Below the pieces are notes generated by a model. It did no database searches. It worked only from the letters and a program-made list of their open reading frames with translations, and had not been told where the DNA came from. This document shows positions 35,711 through 45,214 of a DNA stretch of 64,000 bases, one piece after another. The DNA is taken from positions 3,720,001-3,784,000 of the forward strand of contig NZ_CP020469.1 in assembly GCF_003031405.1 (NCBI RefSeq), given 5' to 3'. The stretch comes from Halomonas sp. 'Soap Lake #6' (GTDB taxonomy: Bacteria > Pseudomonadota > Gammaproteobacteria > Pseudomonadales > Halomonadaceae). Positions within the stretch are counted from its first letter, which is position 1, and each line of letters begins with the position of its first letter. The position numbers and the translations under genes were made by a program.

Positions 35711-36742
35711 ATGAAGTCCCACTTTTCGATGAAAGCCCTCGTCACAGCCTGCTTTTTAGGCTGCTCGCTAGTTGCCAGTCAGGCCATGGCACAAACAACC
35801 ATTAATCTGGGTTACAACGGCGCCCCCGATCCTGATAAAAACGCGGTGCATGTTTTTGCTTCTAACCTAAAGGCGCTTATCGAAGAAAAAACCGACGGTG
35901 AGATCCAGCTGCGGCTTTACCCGAACAGCATGCTGGGTGAAGAGCAGGAACGTATGGAGCAGACGATGAGTTCGCCGATGCTCAATATCGCGTCCTTTGC
36001 TGGCGTGTCTCCGCTAGTCGATGAAATTTTTGTCAGTGCCATCCCATTTCTATTCGATGACTTTGACGCAGCGCGCAGCTTCTTTGATGAGGGCGGTTAC
36101 TGGCAGGAGATAGAAGGCGCCCTGCACGAGCGTGCAGGTATCGATATGCTGGCGGTGGTGGAAGAAGGTGGCTTCCTCGCATTTACCAATAACAAAAAGC
36201 CCATTTCACATCCTGACGATTTTGCAGGCTTACGCTTTCGCGCCATGGATCCAAGCCAAGTAGCCCTTTATGAGGCCTTCGGCGCATCAGGCACCCCAAT
36301 ACCCTGGACGGAAGTCTACATGGCACTGCGCACCGGTGTGGCCGATGGCCAAATGAACCCGCCCATGTACATCATTTTAGGCAGCCTTCACGAAGTTCAG
36401 GACTACTTAACGCTTGCGAACATCCAGTACTCCAACCAATTTTTGGTCGGCAACAGCCAAATGATTGAAAGCTGGGAAGAAGAGACCCATAACGCCTTTA
36501 TGGAAGCCGTGGCCGAAGCAAACCAGCAGGCGCGTGAGCATAACGAAGCCAAAGTTGATGAGCGCATCGCCTACCTTGAAGAGCAAGGCATGGAAGTAAT
36601 CCGCCCCTCTGAGGAGGACCTTAACGCCTTCCGGGAAATTGGTCAGCCAGCTTATCTTGAGTGGCTAAGCGAGCGTAATATTGATCAGCGCTGGATCGAT
36701 ATGGCACTGGAAGATGCTGGTATGAGTGAGCTGCTCGAATAG
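35711..36742 (+). CDS. dctP: TRAP periplasmic binding protein (DctP type), second system
   Basis: A 343-residue secreted receptor with a signal peptide ending near SQAMAQ. Family segments include LYPNSMLGEEQERMEQ, GLRFRAMDPSQVALYEAFGA (ligand arginine) and TGVADGQMNPP. It belongs to the classical DctP branch and is not close to the pair at 15 and 28 kb. The ATG at 35711 has CAGGAGA upstream; an in-frame GTG at 35681 has none. A hairpin with a T-run in the 132-bp gap before dctQ may make it the most abundant product of the operon. Confidence 0.93.
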   Translation: MKSHFSMKALVTACFLGCSLVASQAMAQTTINLGYNGAPDPDKNAVHVFASNLKALIEEKTDGEIQLRLYPNSMLGEEQERMEQTMSSPMLNIASFAGVSPLVDEIFVSAIPFLFDDFDAARSFFDEGGYWQEIEGALHERAGIDMLAVVEEGGFLAFTNNKKPISHPDDFAGLRFRAMDPSQVALYEAFGASGTPIPWTEVYMALRTGVADGQMNPPMYIILGSLHEVQDYLTLANIQYSNQFLVGNSQMIESWEEETHNAFMEAVAEANQQAREHNEAKVDERIAYLEEQGMEVIRPSEEDLNAFREIGQPAYLEWLSERNIDQRWIDMALEDAGMSELLE

Positions 36743-36810
36743 TTAATCGCTGTCTCACCAAGTGCTATCTAACTCAGAGATATCTAATTAAGTACTATCG
36801 ACGGCAGTAG

Positions 36811-36835
36811 AAGGGTCGGTAATTACCGGCCCTTT
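36811..36835 (+). terminator. Partial terminator/attenuator between dctP and dctQ
   Basis: AAGGGTCGGT (36811-36820) pairs with ACCGGCCCTT (36825-36834, one G-U pair) with an AATT loop, then TTTCTCC. Binding proteins are needed in excess over permeases, and a leaky terminator here would achieve this. Confidence 0.7.
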
Positions 36836-36874
36836 TCTCCTATTGTGACTCTTTCTTTGCGGGTAGGATTTTCC

Positions 36875-37402
36875 ATGCACGCGCTACGCAATCGCATGTT
36901 AGCGATCAGTCGGCCTTTGTCCATCACCGTGGCTGCACTACTGCTGTTGGCCAATTTAGCCATCATTCTATATGGCGTTTTTATGCGCTACTTCATCGGT
37001 GGAGCGCCTATTTGGACCGATGAATTATCGCGCTTTCTGATTATCGGCACCGTTATGGTGGCAGCAGGGGCAGTGTGGGTAGAAGGCAGTCATATGCGCG
37101 TCGCATTAATTGAACGTTTACTGCCCGTGCCCATAGCGCGCGTACTTAATCTGTATCAATGGCTGTTAACACTCAGTATCGCCATAGGCGGAGCCTGGGT
37201 CAGTTACCGCTACGCTCTCTCGGTTAGCATGTTTACCACCTCAGGTTTGGGCATTAGCCGCACTATTCCGCTGATGTCAGTACCTATCGGCTTCGCGTTA
37301 CTTGCCTGGCATGTGCTGTGGTATGGCCCAGCACCACTACCCGTGCTAACTGAACAAGGCGTTTTAGAGCAGAGCAACCCAGAGCAGGAGCGCCCGTCAT
37401 GA
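36875..37402 (+). CDS. dctQ: TRAP small permease (DctQ type), second system
   Basis: A 175-residue protein with four membrane segments (about 12-35, 48-67, 90-112, 127-148). DctQ-type motif VFMRYFIGGAPIWTDELSRF follows the first. The ATG at 36875 has a TAGGA nine bases upstream; a GTG ten codons earlier lacks a ribosome site. Its TGA overlaps the dctM ATG (ATGA at 37399). Confidence 0.9.
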   Translation: MHALRNRMLAISRPLSITVAALLLLANLAIILYGVFMRYFIGGAPIWTDELSRFLIIGTVMVAAGAVWVEGSHMRVALIERLLPVPIARVLNLYQWLLTLSIAIGGAWVSYRYALSVSMFTTSGLGISRTIPLMSVPIGFALLAWHVLWYGPAPLPVLTEQGVLEQSNPEQERPS

Positions 37403-38676
37403 TTGTCACGATGTTAGGTGTTTTCCTTGTTCATGTTCTCTTAGGGCTACCTCTGTTTATTGCGCTGTTGACCACCGCCATTGTCGGCTTTCTGTTTGTC
37501 GATCCCGCTATGATCCCACGCATGATGCCGCAACAATTTTTTAGTGGCATCAACGTCTTTTCCTTAATGGCGATCCCGCTGTTTATTTTAGCCGGTAACT
37601 TAATGAACGTGAGCGGCCTAACCGAGCGGCTAATGGGCTTGGCACGCCTGCTGGTGGGGCATATGCGCGGCGGTATGGGCCATGTAAACGTTGTATCAAG
37701 CGTCTTCTTCGCCGGGGTTAATGGCTCCGCCGTCGCCGACACCTCGGCCCTTGGCTCGTTGCTGGTGCCTGCCATGGAAAAAGAGGGCTACTCACGTGCC
37801 TTTGCCGCGGGTTTAACCGCCGGCAGCTCACTTATTGGCCCGATCATTCCCCCCAGCATCTTTATGATTTTGTACGCCTCCCTCACTAACACTTCAGTAG
37901 GTGATCTATTTCTGGCGGGAGTGGTGCCAGGCCTGCTACTGGGCGTTGCATTTATGGGCATGAATGCGTGGTATGCATGGAAAAAGCGTATGCCCAAGCG
38001 CGGTGAGCTACCTAGCCTGAAAGCATTGAGCATTGCCGCTCTAGTGGCGCTGCCAGCGCTAATTGCACCGGTCATCATTGTTTCGGGCATTGTATTGGGC
38101 ATTGTTACACCAACTGAGTCAGGTGCGCTGACAGCCCTCTACGTAGCTTTATGCGGCGTGTTGCTGGGCGGGTTGCAGCTGCCACAGTTCTGGCAAGCCA
38201 TAAAAGACACCGCCCGCCTAACGTCAGCGATTTTCTTAATCATGGCAGCGTCTGCCACTATTAGCTGGTTGCTTTCCTATGCCCAGGTCCCCCAGCAATT
38301 TGTCACCTTATTAGCACCTTATGCAGAAAACGCGGTGATTATCTTGCTGCTGTTAAGCTTGATTACCTTCTTGACCGGCATGTTCATGGAGGAAGTCTCC
38401 GCGCTGATGCTACTCACGCCAATTTTTGCACCCGTGGCGATGATGGCTGGCATAGACCCAGTCCACCTGGGGGTCATCATTACTCTCAACATCACTATTG
38501 CCCTTATTACACCGCCGATGGGCGCCTGCGTGTTTGTTGCCGCTGCCGTTAGCCGAATAGAGATTGTCTCGTTATTCAAAACGATCTGGCCTTTCGTACT
38601 CACTGCTATCGCTGTCTTGATACTGTTAATCTTCTTTCCGGCCTTAACGCTTTGGCTACCCCAATTGCTTGGATAA
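37399..38676 (+). CDS. dctM: TRAP large permease (DctM type), second system
   Basis: A 425-residue membrane protein with about 12 hydrophobic segments. Signatures are IPLFILAGNLMNVSGLT, NGSAVADTSALG and SSLIGPIIPPSIFMILYAS. It is coupled to dctQ by an ATGA overlap. The peptidase gene begins five bases after its stop, which strongly suggests that the imported solute and the peptidase are connected. Confidence 0.93.
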   Translation: MIVTMLGVFLVHVLLGLPLFIALLTTAIVGFLFVDPAMIPRMMPQQFFSGINVFSLMAIPLFILAGNLMNVSGLTERLMGLARLLVGHMRGGMGHVNVVSSVFFAGVNGSAVADTSALGSLLVPAMEKEGYSRAFAAGLTAGSSLIGPIIPPSIFMILYASLTNTSVGDLFLAGVVPGLLLGVAFMGMNAWYAWKKRMPKRGELPSLKALSIAALVALPALIAPVIIVSGIVLGIVTPTESGALTALYVALCGVLLGGLQLPQFWQAIKDTARLTSAIFLIMAASATISWLLSYAQVPQQFVTLLAPYAENAVIILLLLSLITFLTGMFMEEVSALMLLTPIFAPVAMMAGIDPVHLGVIITLNITIALITPPMGACVFVAAAVSRIEIVSLFKTIWPFVLTAIAVLILLIFFPALTLWLPQLLG

Positions 38677-38681
38677 TTAAG

Positions 38682-39452
38682 ATGCATATCTCTTCTACTG
38701 ACTCGTCCAGTATCAACTTAGCAGCTATTCCGAGCATATCAGCGCTGGAGTGGTCGAGTGTTAGCCATATTGCCATTCAAGACTGTGGCGAACGCTTAGT
38801 GCCAATGAGCTTAGCGCCTTCGCCAATTAAGGTATTCCCCGCCTACGCACGCTTAGGGATTCCTGGTGCAATACCGGAATGTTTTGTGCGCGAGGGGGTT
38901 TATCGGGCGTTACTGGCAGCAGCAAGGAGCTTACCTCAAGGAATCAGCTTACTGGTGCTGGATGGCTGGCGCCCATGGCGTGTTCAGCAGTACCTGTTTG
39001 ATACGCTGTATGAAGCCATTCTCCATCACCACCCTAACGCCACGGAGGATGAGCTACTAACACGCACAAGTGAGTTTGTATCATTCCCTAGCCGTGACCC
39101 TTCAGCTCCCAGCCCACATTTAACTGGAGGGGCAGTCGACGTTACCCTGTGCGATGCCGATGGACTACCACTAGACATGGGAACGCTCTTTGATGAAGCC
39201 ATTCCTGCCTCCCATACTGCGCATTTTGAGCTGTTAGGTGAATTGTCCCCTCCCCAACAGCAAGCAAGAGATAATCGTCGGCTGCTGTATCACGTAATGC
39301 AGCAACAAGGATTTACCAACCTACCCAGTGAGTGGTGGCATTTCGACTTAGGTGACCAGCTGTGGGCGCATTACGGCGGGCATAGCCAAGCCTGCTACGG
39401 ACCAGCAGAATTGGAGACAATTGAGAGCCGCTGGCGGCAGCACATCAGCTAG
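38682..39452 (+). CDS. D-alanyl-D-alanine dipeptidase (VanX/DdpX family)
   Basis: A 256-residue zinc peptidase of family M15D that splits D-Ala-D-Ala. The zinc and catalytic motifs are visible: SPHLTGGAVDVTL (SxHxxGxAxD form) and SEWWHFDL. The Arg of DGWRPWRVQ is the usual transition-state residue. No signal peptide, so it acts in the cytoplasm. The ATG at 38682 has only a weak GGA upstream and may depend on coupling to dctM, whose stop is six bases before. No vanA or vanH is nearby, so nutrient salvage of wall dipeptides is likelier than vancomycin resistance. Confidence 0.9.
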   Translation: MHISSTDSSSINLAAIPSISALEWSSVSHIAIQDCGERLVPMSLAPSPIKVFPAYARLGIPGAIPECFVREGVYRALLAAARSLPQGISLLVLDGWRPWRVQQYLFDTLYEAILHHHPNATEDELLTRTSEFVSFPSRDPSAPSPHLTGGAVDVTLCDADGLPLDMGTLFDEAIPASHTAHFELLGELSPPQQQARDNRRLLYHVMQQQGFTNLPSEWWHFDLGDQLWAHYGGHSQACYGPAELETIESRWRQHIS

Positions 39453-39651
39453 CTCAGAGCTTTTAGTCCTGCTGCATTCAGGGTTGGTTGGTAGCTACCC
39501 ACATAGGGATATGGGCTACTGGGCGGCATATTGAAACTTGCCGAATAACCTCCCAGAGGGGGGCACCCAACCACTGAACGCGGCAGATGTGCCCTGCACT
39601 TCTCTTTTTTTATCTTCTATGCATTGGGTGATCCCAAGAATAAAACCTTTC

Positions 39652-40758
39652 TCAATCAATGATATCGACAAACTCACTAAGGCCTTGCACTCGGCTACTT
39701 TCAATAGCCACCCCAAGACCAGGTGAATCATCCAACAAGATATGCGTTTCATTCCCAGGCATCTGAGCAACATCTTCCCGAATCATGGCCGGGCCTACCA
39801 AGTCATTCGCAATAATATTGGGATGTGCCAGCGCAAGATGCGCACCTGCCAGTGTCGCAATCGATGACTCCACCATGGAGCCAATCTGGCAGGGTATATC
39901 AGCAGCCATACCAGCTTCAGCCATCGCCATCGCGGGACGTAAGCCAGCAGATTTCATCAATTTAATGTTAACCATATCAGCAGCATTAAGCTGAATCACA
40001 TCCAACATCTCTTTTACGCCATGAATAGGTTCATCAGCCATGATGATAGCCTCAGTAGACTGGGTCACATGTGCCATTGCCACAAGATTCTCCATATCTA
40101 CGGGTTGCTCAAACCAACCCACTTGATACGGCGCTGCATGTCGAATGACCTGTAGAGCTTGCTTCGTACTCCATCCTTGGTTGGCATCCACACGCAACGC
40201 CACTGTTCGGTCTAGTACCTCTCTAACACGCGCAATTCGCTCAATATCATGTTCCGGGGTATCTCCAAGTTTTATTTTGATAGACTGATACCCACGCCGA
40301 GCAGCCTCTTTCGCCTGACGAGCCATCTCCTCCGGCGCTAACATGCTGATAACATAGGGAAGCTCCAAACGCTCATGGCTACGCCCACCTAGCATGGCAT
40401 AGAGGGGCTTCCCACTCTCCCGAGCCAAGAGGTCATGGAGAGCAATATCGAGTGCTGCTTTAGCCGATGGATTATGGCGAATTTTTCGATTCGCAGTGTG
40501 ATGGAATTTTGCAATATCACTGGCTTCGGAGCCGATTAATAATGGAGCGAGCTCACGCGTTATGATTTCTCGTGCACCGAGATAAGTCTCTCCGGACACG
40601 TGCTGATCCACCACAGCTTCGCCCCACCCAACCTGTCCAGAAGCGGTCTCTATACTCACTATCAGACTGGCGATATCGTGATAAGTATCATAGGAGATCT
40701 TGAATGGCTGCTTAAGCGGAAGGCGTACGCCATAGACTGTGATTTTGTTAATACGCAT
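39652..40758 (-). CDS. Enolase-superfamily epimerase, dipeptide-epimerase-like
   Basis: A 368-residue member of the muconate-lactonising subgroup. Catalytic residues are at the expected places: K161 and K163 in SIKIKLGD, metal ligands D191 (RVDANQGW), E217 (WFEQPV) and D242 (MADEPIHG), and K266 (NIKLMKSAG). The two-lysine arrangement suits 1,1-proton transfer, as in L-Ala-D/L-Glu epimerases; N-succinyl amino acid racemisation or lactonisation are alternatives. It is the last gene of a leftward operon with a YfcC transporter and an M20 hydrolase, and it converges on the D-Ala-D-Ala dipeptidase gene. Confidence 0.85.
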   Translation of the reverse strand: MRINKITVYGVRLPLKQPFKISYDTYHDIASLIVSIETASGQVGWGEAVVDQHVSGETYLGAREIITRELAPLLIGSEASDIAKFHHTANRKIRHNPSAKAALDIALHDLLARESGKPLYAMLGGRSHERLELPYVISMLAPEEMARQAKEAARRGYQSIKIKLGDTPEHDIERIARVREVLDRTVALRVDANQGWSTKQALQVIRHAAPYQVGWFEQPVDMENLVAMAHVTQSTEAIIMADEPIHGVKEMLDVIQLNAADMVNIKLMKSAGLRPAMAMAEAGMAADIPCQIGSMVESSIATLAGAHLALAHPNIIANDLVGPAMIREDVAQMPGNETHILLDDSPGLGVAIESSRVQGLSEFVDIID

Positions 40759-40771
40759 TAGTAACGCCTTA

Positions 40772-42196
40772 TTATGTCCAGGAAAAGAACTGAGCCAGAG
40801 TAATCATGAGACTCGCCGTGCCCAGCTGAAGAATCGCTAATGGAAGTATCCATTTAATCCATTTGCTCCACGACACACCTGCTACAGCCAGCCCTGCCAT
40901 GAAATATCCCGACGTTGGTGTAAGAATATTGGAGATACCATCACCAAACTGGAACGCAAGAACCGCTGTCTGACGCGTCACTCCCACAAGGTCTGCAAGA
41001 GGTACCATCAGAGGCATTGTCAGTGCGGCTTGACCACTACCAGAAGGGACCAGGAAGTTCAGGATGAGTTGAACGAAGAACATACATACTGCAGTAATCA
41101 CAGCGGGCATCCCACTCAGCAGCCCTTCGAGATGAAAAAGAATAGTATCCAGAATATGCCCACTTCTCAGGATCACCAGGATGCCAAAAGCAAAGCCCAC
41201 TACCAGAGCGCCCATCGCAATTTCTTGAATGCCCTCAACAAAGTGATCGGCAATTTTATTTGGGGTCATACGCGCAAATACACCGATTAAAATAGCCATC
41301 AAGAGAAAGGCACCAGACATCTCACCGATATACCAACCATGGCGTATCACTCCGTAGGCAATAACGAGAATAGTGCCTACAAAAGCGGTGAGGACGAGTT
41401 TATCGGCAGCCGATAACGTTTCTGGACTATCACTGGCTTGCGGTTTACCGAATTGACGGCGATCACTATTAAAGACCGGGCTGGATTCGGGATGAGCTTT
41501 CACCTTTGCAGCATAGCGAGTGACGAAAGCAATACTGATGCTGACGAATATTAGCCAGTAACAAACTCGAAGGGTCATTCCAGAGAAAATGGGGAGTTCA
41601 GCGATATCCTGAGCAACGCCAACCGTAAAAGGATTCATAAAGGCTGCAGAGAAACCGGCACCAGCCCCTACCAGTGGAACCGCCGCGGCCGTAATAGAGT
41701 CATACCCCAGCATGCGAAGTAACGGCGCAAGGATAATAATAAAAGCAATTGTCTCTTCTGCGAGCCCGAAGGTTGCTCCCCCCATCGCAAATAAAAGCAT
41801 CAGCAGAGGTATGAGGATGAGATCGCGTCCAGTAAGCGCATTACTGATACTGGCAACTACTTTTTGTAATACCCCTGTCGCTTTAAGAACGCCAAACGCA
41901 CCACCTGAGATAAAAATAAAGAATATGATACTACTCCCTTCACCCATCCCCTCAAAAACCGCCATGAAAGGACTTAACCAACCAGCTCCCTGAGCTTCAA
42001 CAGCCGCATAACTGTCTGGCACCACAACCGTACGCCCTTGCTCATTTGTTACACGCTCGTAGCTACCCGCCTGAAGAAAGTGAGTTGATAAAGCAGCGAG
42101 ACATATAAAACTGAATAACACGACAAAAATATGCGGGAAGCGAAACGTTGGTCGTGAACTCTTCTCGTGTGTCATTATTTTTTCGAGAGGTGTCAT
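40772..42196 (-). CDS. YfcC family transporter
   Basis: A 474-residue membrane protein with about 12-13 hydrophobic segments, of the YfcC group related to the DcuC/arginine-ornithine (ArcD-like) carriers. Typical segments are GGAFGVLKATGVLQK, GATFGLAEETIAFIIIL and FLVPSGSGQAALTMPLM. The start at 42196 follows GGGGATA; a second ATG seven codons later has no site. It lies 14 bp after the M20 hydrolase gene and 13 bp before the epimerase gene. The substrate is probably an amino acid, a dipeptide or an N-acyl amino acid. Confidence 0.88.
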   Translation of the reverse strand: MTPLEKIMTHEKSSRPTFRFPHIFVVLFSFICLAALSTHFLQAGSYERVTNEQGRTVVVPDSYAAVEAQGAGWLSPFMAVFEGMGEGSSIIFFIFISGGAFGVLKATGVLQKVVASISNALTGRDLILIPLLMLLFAMGGATFGLAEETIAFIIILAPLLRMLGYDSITAAAVPLVGAGAGFSAAFMNPFTVGVAQDIAELPIFSGMTLRVCYWLIFVSISIAFVTRYAAKVKAHPESSPVFNSDRRQFGKPQASDSPETLSAADKLVLTAFVGTILVIAYGVIRHGWYIGEMSGAFLLMAILIGVFARMTPNKIADHFVEGIQEIAMGALVVGFAFGILVILRSGHILDTILFHLEGLLSGMPAVITAVCMFFVQLILNFLVPSGSGQAALTMPLMVPLADLVGVTRQTAVLAFQFGDGISNILTPTSGYFMAGLAVAGVSWSKWIKWILPLAILQLGTASLMITLAQFFSWT

Positions 42197-42210
42197 GGGG
42201 TATCCCCAGT

Positions 42211-43374
42211 TTATTGATGGTTATCGAGAAATTGCATTGCCACACTTGCCAGGAAGTCGCTTCCGGTCGATAGAATGGCATCGTTGAAGTCATAGTCAGG
42301 TTGGTGAAGCTTCGGCGTTTGTGGTCCTGAACCGTTGCCAATCCATACATAGGCACCAGGAATATGCGTAAGAAAAGCCCCCATATCATCAGCTCCCATA
42401 CTGACTGGATGCTCTACCAGCTGTTCATGCCCCCAACGCTGTACCACCACATCGCGACACAATTGGGCACACGCGATATCATTGGCAACCGCCGGTGTTG
42501 AGGGAATGTAATCGAGTGTGACGTCACATCCTGTTGTTTTAGCAACCCCTTCTGCAACGTCGTTAATACGGGCCTCAAGACGTTTGCGTAAATCTGGTTT
42601 AAAGCATCGCGCGGTGCCTGTCAGTCGAGCGGCAGTAGGAATAATGTTGCTAGCGTGGCCGCTTTGCAGGCTACCGAGACTAATAACAGCGATGTCCTGA
42701 GGATCAATATTTCGGCTGACAATGTGTTGAATGGCTGTCGTAAATAGGCTGGCCGCGACGATGGGGTCTGTTGTGAGATGGGGCATCGCACCATGTCCAC
42801 CTGAGGAGTGGAATGTCACCTCAAAGTCATCGCTTGATGCCATGTGAGGGGCGTCATGAATGACAAAATGTCCTGCGTCTACACCAGGCCAATTGTGTAA
42901 TCCAAATATCGCATCAAGAGCGAACCGCTCCTGAAGCCCCTCCGCAAGCATCGCTTCAGCACCAGTACCAATTTCCTCGGCGGGTTGAAAAATAAAAACG
43001 ACAGCCCCCTGAGCTGGGCGCTGTTTAACCAATCGTGCTGCAGCAGCCATCAGCATTGCTGCGTGTCCATCATGCCCACATGCATGCATTACATTTGACA
43101 GACAGGACCGGTGCAAAAACTGATTAGCTTCTTCAAGTGGCAAGGCATCAAAATCGGCTCGAAGCCCAACGGTTGCCCCCGTGCTACCACCTCTGATGAC
43201 GCCAACCACTCCGTAGCCTCCTATCTTCTCATGCACCTCATCTACCCCCACGTCACGTAGCGTCATTGCAATACGCTCAGCAGTCATAGACTCCTGGCCG
43301 GATAACTCTGGGTGCTGGTGGAGCTCCCTACGGAACGTGATCATCTTTTCAAGCTCAATGGCTGATAACGTCAT
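42211..43374 (-). CDS. M20 family amidohydrolase
   Basis: A 387-residue metal-dependent amidohydrolase of the hippurate hydrolase / N-acyl amino acid deacylase type. Metal-site motifs are LRADFDALPLEE, MHACGHDGHAAM, FQPAEEIGTGAEAML and GGHGAMPHLTTDP. It is the first gene of a three-gene leftward operon, divergent from a LysR gene. Together with the epimerase it would release and racemise amino acids from acylated or peptide substrates. No signal peptide. Confidence 0.92.
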   Translation of the reverse strand: MTLSAIELEKMITFRRELHQHPELSGQESMTAERIAMTLRDVGVDEVHEKIGGYGVVGVIRGGSTGATVGLRADFDALPLEEANQFLHRSCLSNVMHACGHDGHAAMLMAAAARLVKQRPAQGAVVFIFQPAEEIGTGAEAMLAEGLQERFALDAIFGLHNWPGVDAGHFVIHDAPHMASSDDFEVTFHSSGGHGAMPHLTTDPIVAASLFTTAIQHIVSRNIDPQDIAVISLGSLQSGHASNIIPTAARLTGTARCFKPDLRKRLEARINDVAEGVAKTTGCDVTLDYIPSTPAVANDIACAQLCRDVVVQRWGHEQLVEHPVSMGADDMGAFLTHIPGAYVWIGNGSGPQTPKLHQPDYDFNDAILSTGSDFLASVAMQFLDNHQ

Positions 43375-43635
43375 GAGAGGTAGAACCTTGTTGTAAGTTG
43401 GTAAATGAACGCCCCTGGTAGGTTTGCGCCGTCTAGCGCCTGCGGTGACGTATGCTTACACAGCATGAACTGCGTACATCGTTACGCGCTTAGCTAGATT
43501 GTTTTTGAGTATGTTGTAACGCTTAGCGCGAATAAAATACTTCTTCCCGATGGCGTCATACCTTTATGAGATGAGGCTTTAGTTGTATTTTCTGTACGAC
43601 ACGAGTCGCGCATCGTGACGTCATCGGGAGCGAAC
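43375..43635. other. Divergent control region, M20 operon / lysR
   Basis: A 261-bp spacer without a gene. It contains related stretches GTTACGCGCTTAGC (about 43473-43486) and GTAACGCTTAGCGCG (about 43514-43528), about 40 bp apart, which could be paired LysR sites. No clean promoter hexamers were assigned. Confidence 0.35.
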
Positions 43636-44517
43636 ATGAACACAAAAAAATTAAGGTACTTCATGGCAGTGGTCGAAGCAGGTTCGATATCGTCTGCAGC
43701 CAAGCAGATACCTATCGCTCAGCCCGCTTTGACGCGACAGATACATCAACTTGAAGCTGATATCGGAGCAGTCTTATTCCATCGTGACCGCAAAGGGGTA
43801 TCTCTAACCCAAGCGGGGCATTACCTATATACCAATGGGCAGCGCCTGCTGTCAGAACTAGAAAGTGTCGCAAAGAAAACACAAGATATCGCTAATGGTT
43901 ACCGCGAAAACCTCTCGCTCGGAATTAGCACCATACATCCCTATATTCCTAGCATCACTGCACTCATCAGCAAATTTCGGTCACGTTACCCATCGACGCA
44001 GTTAACACTGGAGTCAATGTTATCGGGCCCTCAGGCGGCTGCAATTCTGGCAGGTCGGCTTGATGCGGGTATTTTGTTCATCGAACGAGAAGATGAACCA
44101 CGTCTCGACTACTATCCATTGGCCAGTTTTCGTATGGCGGTATTCACCAGTAAACGTCACCCGCTCATAACGACTCCCCCTACTTCGCTTAAGGATTTTC
44201 ACGACGCACCGTTTATTCGTTTCAGCCGAACCTCAACGCCTGGAAGCTTTGATCGGCTAGATGGGTGCTTTCAAAAGGTAGGCTTCATTCCCAATACCGT
44301 TCAGGAATGTCGCGATGACATTACTATTCGCAGTTTGGTTGCAACAGGAATGGGCTATGCGATTATGCCAAGTATCATGGCACTGGGAGATGAAGACATT
44401 GTGGCCCACGAATTAGATGATTTGCCAATAGCGACAGACCTCATGCTGGCTTGGCAAAAGGGCCGTCAGCCAGAGACAGTAAAAACACTCTGTCGCCTCG
44501 CGGCAGAACCACTGTAA
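43636..44517 (+). CDS. LysR family transcriptional regulator
   Basis: A 293-residue regulator with the standard N-terminal winged helix (KLRYFMAVVEAGSISSAAKQ, then AQPALTRQIHQLEADIGAVL) and a periplasmic-binding-like effector domain from about residue 90. The ATG at 43636 has GGGAG seven bases upstream; a GTG at 43615 is in frame but less likely. It is divergent from the M20-YfcC-epimerase operon and probably activates it with a substrate-derived inducer. Confidence 0.92.
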   Translation: MNTKKLRYFMAVVEAGSISSAAKQIPIAQPALTRQIHQLEADIGAVLFHRDRKGVSLTQAGHYLYTNGQRLLSELESVAKKTQDIANGYRENLSLGISTIHPYIPSITALISKFRSRYPSTQLTLESMLSGPQAAAILAGRLDAGILFIEREDEPRLDYYPLASFRMAVFTSKRHPLITTPPTSLKDFHDAPFIRFSRTSTPGSFDRLDGCFQKVGFIPNTVQECRDDITIRSLVATGMGYAIMPSIMALGDEDIVAHELDDLPIATDLMLAWQKGRQPETVKTLCRLAAEPL

Positions 44518-44593
44518 CTTTTCCCTCTAAGAACCGGCCTACAGCTATATTGCGAGATATAGTTAATAAATTAACAATAGGAAGACTAACGCT

Positions 44594-45214
44594 ATGTCGA
44601 TTGAGCTGTGGCTATCGTTTGTGCTGGCTTCGTTTTTGGTTATCGCATCCCCCGGCCCTGCCGTTGCCCTGCTGGTAATGACCGGCATCAACCAGGGGCG
44701 CAAGGCCGCTCTGGCGATGTTGCCAGGCTTCTTCTTAGGTGACTTGGTGGCTATGTCGCTATCGTTTGCAGGCGTAGGTGCCCTACTGATGGCGTCTGCA
44801 GAACTATTCACAATCGTGAAGTGGCTAGGGGTCCTCTACCTACTTTATCTAGGAATAAAGATGTGGCGTGAATCCAGCCAACTGAACGATTTGGAAGCCT
44901 CTGGAGCAAACATCAAGCAAGGCACCGCAAAGGCATTTTGGGTGACACTCTTAAACCCCAAAAGCATTCTGTTTTTCATGGCCTTCATGCCACAGTTTAT
45001 TACCCACAACCAACCATTGGCGCCGCAGCTAGCGATTCTATTTACCACCTTCCTTGTAATAGGCGTCATCTCAGACCTCAGTTACACACTGCTATCAACG
45101 ACCAGCCGACAACTAATGACCGCAAGGTTTCGTCGTCTGCTGCACCGCTGCGGCGCAGGCAGCCTGATTGGCGCGGGGGTGTTAATGACTGTAATGCGCC
45201 GACCAACAGGGTAG
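44594..45214 (+). CDS. LysE/RhtB family amino-acid exporter
   Basis: A 206-residue membrane protein with six hydrophobic segments. The family signature is FLVIASPGPAVALLVMTGI near the N-terminus, followed by KAFWVTLLNPKSILFFMAFMPQF. Such proteins export amino acids or homoserine lactone-like compounds. It starts 76 bp after lysR; the gap has a small CTATAT/ATATAG dyad (44545-44562). A role in venting excess amino acid from peptide breakdown is possible. Confidence 0.9.
   Translation: MSIELWLSFVLASFLVIASPGPAVALLVMTGINQGRKAALAMLPGFFLGDLVAMSLSFAGVGALLMASAELFTIVKWLGVLYLLYLGIKMWRESSQLNDLEASGANIKQGTAKAFWVTLLNPKSILFFMAFMPQFITHNQPLAPQLAILFTTFLVIGVISDLSYTLLSTTSRQLMTARFRRLLHRCGAGSLIGAGVLMTVMRRPTG

Noticed and set aside
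38682-39452. VanX-type gene as part of a glycopeptide resistance cluster
   Set aside because: No vanA-type ligase, vanH dehydrogenase or vanRS pair nearby; the host appears Gram-negative, and the gene is coupled to a TRAP permease.
39561-39612. GGGCAC/GTGCCC pair followed by a T-rich run as terminator after the dipeptidase gene
   Set aside because: The loop would be 22 bases and the stem only six pairs; too weak to list as a feature.
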